Assembly (NCBI GenBank): GCA_002780705.1
Contig: PEUP01000064.1
Coordinates: 1 to 10,769, forward strand
Direction: 5' to 3'
Length of the DNA stretch: 10,769 bases
From: Elusimicrobia bacterium CG03_land_8_20_14_0_80_50_18
GTDB taxonomy: Bacteria > CG03
The position numbers and the translations under genes are program-made. Below the pieces are notes generated by a model, which saw only the letters and a list, made by a program, of their open reading frames with translations, searched no databases and had not been told where the DNA came from. Of the stretch, positions 7,627-10,769 are shown piece after piece. The stretch's first letter is position 1. Each line of letters opens with the position of its first letter.

Positions 7627-8820
7627 TTATTTTTCTATGAAGGCTTTAAGCTTGCCCAGGCCCTCTTCCATCGCCGGGATGCTGATTCCGGAATAAGCGA
7701 ATCTCACATATCTGTTTGTCTCGCCGGGGAGCTCACTGCCGAAGTGAAGCCTCGTGCAGAAGGAAACGCCGGTTTTTTCCAGAGCCGTCACGCGAAATTC
7801 GTCATAGGTTTTTATTCCCAGATTATTCATGGCCTCAGTGACATTCGGGAAAAGATAAAAAGTCGTCTCCGGCTTAAAACACCTGAAACCCTTGATTGAA
7901 CTCAATATCTCATAACCCTTGTCCCGTCTCTTTCTCAACTCTTCCACTATCGCTTTCACGGGCGACTGGTCGCCTGTCATACCGGCAAGGGCACCGTACT
8001 GTATAAAATGATTTGAGCATGATTCGTCATTGGTGTTCAGCTTTCCGAACACGGGCGCAAGCTCGTCAGGCGCAATGGCCGCGCCGAGCCTCCAGCCCGT
8101 CATCGCGAACTTCTTGGAAAATGTGTAGAGCAAAACGCATCTTTCCTTCATTCCCGGAAGCGACGCCAGAGATTTTGATTTCCCTGAATATCTCATGTCA
8201 AAATATGCCTCGTCGCAGAGAACGAAAAGATTATGCTTCTGGGCGAGAGCGGCTATTTTCTTCAACTCATCTTCACTTGCCTCGGCGGCCATGGGATTCT
8301 GAAAATCGTTAAATATGAGAAGTTTTGTCTTGTCCGTTATCTTCTTCTCAATTGAATCAAGATCCAGCAGAAAACCGTCTTCGCCTTCCTTGTAAGAATA
8401 GGGCACGGCCACGCCGCCGTTGAACTGTATCTGGGATTCGTATATGGGATAGCCGGGATTGGGATAGAGCACCTCATCGCCGGGATTCATCAGCGCCAGA
8501 ATGAATTTTCCTATGACTGGTTTTCCTCCGGGCTGGATGGTGACATTTTCCATCTTATAATCCGTGCCATGAGATTTGTTGATATCTTCAGCGATGGCTT
8601 CGCGGAGTGCCGGCACGCCCGCGTTCGGGCAATATCCTGTCTTGCCGTCCTTTATGGCTTTCATGGCCGCCTCAACGATATTCTGGGGCGTGGCTATGTT
8701 GAGGTCCCCAAGGTGAAAAGGATAAACCTTATTCCCTTTCGCCGCGAAGACAGCGGCCTCGGCTCCCACCGCAAAAGCGGTCTCAGTTCCCAGATTCTTA
8801 ATCCTTGAAGCTAATTTCAT
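7627..8820 (-). CDS. Class I/II PLP-dependent aminotransferase (aspartate aminotransferase-like)
   Basis: This 397-residue fold-type I aminotransferase transfers an amino group, most likely between glutamate and a keto acid such as oxaloacetate. Visible motifs are GYCPNAGVPALREAI (62-76), PNPGYPIY (120-127), the QNP motif with Asn175, DEAY with the PLP-pyridine Asp203, SKKFAMTGWRLG with the Schiff-base Lys236 and phosphate-binding Arg244, and RFAYSG with the carboxylate-binding Arg373. The canonical NPTG block here reads NDFQNPMAAE, and a GGK (98-100) replaces the more common small-residue PLP loop, so it belongs to a divergent branch. I chose the ATG at 8820-8818 because GGAGG lies 5 bases upstream (8830-8826). 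The frame stays open to 8997, but that stretch translates repeat DNA. Next to ddh, LL-DAP aminotransferase was considered, but the DapL signature blocks are absent. It probably heads the operon. Substrate is unproven. Confidence 0.88.
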   Translation of the reverse strand: MKLASRIKNLGTETAFAVGAEAAVFAAKGNKVYPFHLGDLNIATPQNIVEAAMKAIKDGKTGYCPNAGVPALREAIAEDINKSHGTDYKMENVTIQPGGKPVIGKFILALMNPGDEVLYPNPGYPIYESQIQFNGGVAVPYSYKEGEDGFLLDLDSIEKKITDKTKLLIFNDFQNPMAAEASEDELKKIAALAQKHNLFVLCDEAYFDMRYSGKSKSLASLPGMKERCVLLYTFSKKFAMTGWRLGAAIAPDELAPVFGKLNTNDESCSNHFIQYGALAGMTGDQSPVKAIVEELRKRRDKGYEILSSIKGFRCFKPETTFYLFPNVTEAMNNLGIKTYDEFRVTALEKTGVSFCTRLHFGSELPGETNRYVRFAYSGISIPAMEEGLGKLKAFIEK

Positions 8821-8825
8821 TTTTT

Positions 8826-8830
8826 CCTCC
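8826..8830 (-). promoter_or_regulatory. Strong ribosome binding site of the aminotransferase
   Basis: On the minus strand GGAGG is followed by AAAAA and then the ATG at 8820. This near-ideal Shine-Dalgarno sequence and spacing fixes the start and excludes the 59-codon upstream extension. Confidence 0.8.
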
Positions 8831-8857
8831 ACAAACACTTCACTTTCTTGAACGGTG

Positions 8858-8886
8858 ATTTTATCAAAATATTCCGCAAAAGACAA
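8858..8886 (-). promoter_or_regulatory. Candidate sigma-70-type promoter for the aminotransferase-ddh-gltBD operon
   Basis: On the minus strand TTGTCT (8886-8881; 4 of 6 consensus bases) and TAAAAT (8863-8858; 5 of 6) are separated by exactly 17 bases. A start near 8851 would leave a leader of about 30 bases that includes the GGAGG site. An AT-rich T-tract overlaps and precedes the -35. No operator is recognised. Confidence 0.5.
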
Positions 8887-8920
8887 AAAAAGAGGACAGC
8901 CCGCGCAATAAAACCAGAAC

Positions 8921-8940
8921 CCTGCCTGCCGGCAGGCGGG
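8921..8940. repeat. 20-base GC-rich palindromic element
   Basis: CCTGCCTGCCGGCAGGCGGG is a loopless palindrome with one G-T wobble (8923 against 8938). It stands alone between the hairpin downstream of PEPCK and the operon promoter. It is not followed by a T-run on either strand, so it does not look like a terminator. Similar CCTGCCTGCCGGCAGGC elements are, from memory, dispersed in many uncultivated bacterial genomes; that comparison is unchecked. Confidence 0.6.
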
Positions 8941-8971
8941 CGTTCCCGTTTTTCCATTTTTCCCACCGTAA

Positions 8972-9017
8972 GAAAAGTCCGGACCATTCCGCAGCACTTT
9001 GCGGAATGGTCCGGACT
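8972..9017 (-). terminator. Probable rho-independent terminator downstream of PEPCK
   Basis: A perfect 17-base-pair inverted repeat has arms AGTCCGGACCATTCCGC (8976-8992) and its complement (9001-9017) around an 8-base loop. On the minus strand the second arm ends in ACT followed by TTTC, giving a TTTTCTT tract. The element lies 55 bases after the PEPCK stop and upstream of the next operon's promoter, so it could end PEPCK transcription. The stem is longer than most intrinsic terminators and also belongs to a repeat cluster, so a mobile or structural repeat is an alternative. Confidence 0.55.
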
Positions 9018-9043
9018 AAAGCGCAACACGCCGCGGAATGGTC
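8991..9043. repeat. Imperfect direct repeat overlapping the hairpin
   Basis: The segment 8991-9011 (GCAGCACTTT then GCGGAATGGTC) recurs at 9023-9043 (GCAACACGCC then GCGGAATGGTC). Seventeen of 21 positions match and the last 11 are identical. With the inverted arm at 8982-8992 this makes three copies of the GCGGAATGGTC core, two direct and one inverted, in about 60 bases. Confidence 0.7.
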
Positions 9044-9048
9044 AGCGA

Positions 9049-9062
9049 TTCGCAATTGCGAA
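9049..9062. repeat. 14-base perfect palindrome after the PEPCK gene
   Basis: TTCGCAATTGCGAA is a perfect, loopless palindrome beginning about 10 bases past the PEPCK stop codon. It could be a dimeric-protein binding site or the edge of the neighbouring repeat cluster. Nothing further in the sequence shows its role. Confidence 0.45.
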
Positions 9063-9071
9063 AACTATTGC

Positions 9072-10769
9072 TCAGGCTATTTTTGTAAAAGGAGAGACAT
9101 ATTCGCCGTGGTCGGCGAGGACTTTTTCAAGCCTCCGCTTCTGGGCAAACAGCACCTCTTCAAGCTCGCCGGGAATGTCCTCAAACTTTGAATAAATCTC
9201 CGTTATCCTGTCTATCTTGGCGATATTCTCCCTGACCCTTAGCATGAACTGCTTCTCATAGGCGTCTTTCGTGTATTCAATGCCCAGCACCTCGGCGAAA
9301 AGAAGAGCGAGATCCTTGTATTCCGGTATCAGTCCGGTGGGCCTCTTTATGGCTCCGACTTCTCCGTTTATCCTCTTCTCTATCCACTTCAGCCAGACCT
9401 TTTTATCATTTTTCTCGTTGAGGAAATTCCCCTCTTTGTCACGGATAAAATAGTTGGAGCCGAAAACCACAGGCGTCCTGTCCACCCCCGTGCCGAAAGC
9501 GAGATTATCCTTTATATATTTCCCCACGGGCACCGAAAGAAACTCAAGGCTAGACATGGGATTGAACACCCTCACGCCCTCTTTACCGAGAGCGGCGGCC
9601 GTCGTTTCCGATTCAAGCGACGCGCCTTTCGTTATGATGCCATGCACCCAGTCAAACGACTGCTCAATAGGCACGCTGGTGTCGGAATCCCTGCCGCCGT
9701 AAATGATTCCCCTTATAGTAACACCTTCGGGATTGTGCAGATTCCCGTCCACATTGGGGAGACGCTCAAGAGAAACGGTGAAACGGGCGTTGGGATGAGA
9801 GGGAGGAATAACATTGCCCTTTGCGTCTTTTTTGCCCGGCGTCCATTCGCCCGAATGATTCCTGCCCTTCGCGAGCGGCTCTCCGTCGTGGTTTATCCAG
9901 TAGGTCTTGCCTTCATCCGTGACGAGTATGTTTGAAACGATGAGCTCACCGTCGGAATTGAGGATGTCCCACTGTATGGGGTCGTCTTTTGAGTTGATAC
10001 CCTGTATTATGCCGAACATGCCGTTTTCCACATTCACGGCCCTGATTTCCCCTTTCACTTTTCTCAGATACGCTATGTCGTCGCCGACTATGCTTTCTCC
10101 GTCCAGCATGGCCGTTGAGGTCTTGCCGCACAGCGAAGGATAGGCGCCGGCGATATAAGTCTTCCCTTTCACGCCGTTGATGCCCATGACAAGCATGTGC
10201 TCCGTCAGCCAGCCCTCGTCGGAGGCCTTGTTTATGGCAAGCCTCATAGCGAGTTTTTTCAACCCTATGGTGTTGCCGCCGTACTGGGTGTTGACGCTGT
10301 AAACCGTGTCATCTTCAATGTCTATGAACACTCTCCTCTTATCAAGGTTTTTTGAGGTGTTGTTCTCATCCAGCTCGCCGGAGGAATGAATAAATTTGAA
10401 GAATGAAACATCTCCTCCTCGCCTCACGAACTCATTGAAGCCCTGTCTGTAGAGTATGTTCTCGCTGTGGGCCACATAAAATGAGTCCGTCAGCTGAAGA
10501 CAGGGAATTGAAAAAGGCGAATTTTCCGGCCCGAGGCAGAAAAAAGCGACAATGAGCGTCTTGCCCTTCATTATGCCTTCCATTATGGAATGCACATCTT
10601 CAAGCGCGGGCCCTCTTTCAAGTGTGTTTATGGAAGCGCCGAGATCCTTTCCTCTGGAAACAAGGATCCGCGTGTTTTTGTTGTCCCTTGCCTGATCCGC
10701 GGCGTTGTCAAAATGAACGGTCTGACCTTTGAACGAAACAGGGGCCTCCTCTCCCTTTTCAATCGCTTT
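9072..10769 (-). CDS. pckG: Phosphoenolpyruvate carboxykinase (GTP), 5' end outside the window
   Basis: PEPCK interconverts oxaloacetate plus GTP with PEP plus CO2 plus GDP, in gluconeogenesis or, in fermenters, in the carboxylating direction. The frame is open from the window edge (AAA at 10769-10767) to the TGA at 9074-9072. That is 565 visible residues of a family usually near 600-620 long, so only a short N-terminus is missing; the GTG at 10595 is internal. Numbering from the first visible residue, the Mn-site Lys171/Lys172 lie in GLKKLAMRLA, His191 in TEHMLV, the P-loop YPSLCGKTS at 210-218 (Cys214, Lys216, Thr217) and the metal-binding Asp230/Asp231 in VGDDIA. The hypermobile cysteine in the P-loop and the IIYGGRDSDTSVP block are marks of the GTP class rather than the ATP class. 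A hairpin follows 55 bases downstream, suggesting a transcription unit separate from the nitrogen genes. Confidence 0.95.
   Translation of the reverse strand, partial: KAIEKGEEAPVSFKGQTVHFDNAADQARDNKNTRILVSRGKDLGASINTLERGPALEDVHSIMEGIMKGKTLIVAFFCLGPENSPFSIPCLQLTDSFYVAHSENILYRQGFNEFVRRGGDVSFFKFIHSSGELDENNTSKNLDKRRVFIDIEDDTVYSVNTQYGGNTIGLKKLAMRLAINKASDEGWLTEHMLVMGINGVKGKTYIAGAYPSLCGKTSTAMLDGESIVGDDIAYLRKVKGEIRAVNVENGMFGIIQGINSKDDPIQWDILNSDGELIVSNILVTDEGKTYWINHDGEPLAKGRNHSGEWTPGKKDAKGNVIPPSHPNARFTVSLERLPNVDGNLHNPEGVTIRGIIYGGRDSDTSVPIEQSFDWVHGIITKGASLESETTAAALGKEGVRVFNPMSSLEFLSVPVGKYIKDNLAFGTGVDRTPVVFGSNYFIRDKEGNFLNEKNDKKVWLKWIEKRINGEVGAIKRPTGLIPEYKDLALLFAEVLGIEYTKDAYEKQFMLRVRENIAKIDRITEIYSKFEDIPGELEEVLFAQKRRLEKVLADHGEYVSPFTKIA

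Noticed and set aside
7627..8820. Assignment of the aminotransferase as LL-DAP aminotransferase (DapL)
   Set aside because: Tempting because ddh is adjacent, but the DapL sequence blocks around the PLP site are not present; the motifs fit a general AspC/AspB-like enzyme.
8821..8997. 59-codon N-terminal extension of the aminotransferase in an open frame
   Set aside because: It translates the GC palindrome and T-tract, shows no family similarity, and a strong GGAGG site with ideal spacing marks the ATG at 8820.
8976..9043. CRISPR-like array
   Set aside because: Only about two direct copies, one of them part of a hairpin, with no regular spacers and no cas genes nearby.
8817..9195. Several short open frames on both strands across the PEPCK-aminotransferase intergenic region
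   Set aside because: They are translations of the inverted and palindromic repeats or overlap the ends of flanking genes; none has a ribosome binding site or recognisable protein pattern.
622..10595. Long plus-strand open frames antisense to gltD, gltB, ddh, the aminotransferase and PEPCK (for example 2886-3635 and 1543-2130)
   Set aside because: They lie opposite strongly conserved enzymes and have no coherent protein motifs; their openness is a by-product of GC-rich codon use on the other strand.
10593..10595. GTG at 10595 as the PEPCK start
   Set aside because: The frame continues open for 58 codons to the window edge with PEPCK-like sequence and no stop, so the real start lies outside.

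Overview
The window is a bacterial chromosomal segment, and every gene I can support lies on the minus strand. Reading in the direction of transcription (right to left), the order is: a GTP-type phosphoenolpyruvate carboxykinase cut off by the right edge; a 250-base intergenic region rich in palindromes and repeats; a PLP-dependent class I/II aminotransferase; meso-diaminopimelate dehydrogenase (ddh); the large and small subunits of NADPH glutamate synthase (gltB, gltD); and a small RelE/YafQ-type toxin-antitoxin module at the left edge.

The aminotransferase, ddh, gltB and gltD are spaced like one operon. A 5-base gap separates the first two, 56 bases without a hairpin separate ddh from gltB, and gltB and gltD share a TAATG stop/start. 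A promoter-like sequence (TTGTCT, 17 bases, TAAAAT) and a strong GGAGG ribosome binding site precede the aminotransferase. The products form a coherent nitrogen module. GltBD makes glutamate from glutamine and 2-oxoglutarate, the aminotransferase can pass that amino group to a keto acid, and Ddh reductively aminates tetrahydrodipicolinate with free ammonium to give meso-DAP for peptidoglycan and lysine. PEPCK, upstream and probably separately terminated, links oxaloacetate (the aspartate precursor) to PEP.

The toxin-antitoxin pair is more AT-rich than its neighbours and has its own candidate promoter. Its toxin gene appears to carry a one-base deletion. The expected ATG overlaps the antitoxin stop (ATGA) and encodes a typical RelE N-terminus for ten codons, then hits a stop, while the rest of the toxin continues in the neighbouring frame from a GTG.

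The organism makes meso-DAP, so it has DAP-type peptidoglycan. The short GC-rich palindrome CCTGCCTGCCGGCAGGCGGG resembles elements I associate with genomes of uncultivated lineages such as Elusimicrobiota and Omnitrophota; that is a weak taxonomic hint only. I see no rRNA, tRNA, CRISPR array or transposase, and no convincing new multi-gene system. The most interesting signals are the broken toxin start, the nested inverted repeats downstream of PEPCK, and the coupling of ddh to GOGAT.
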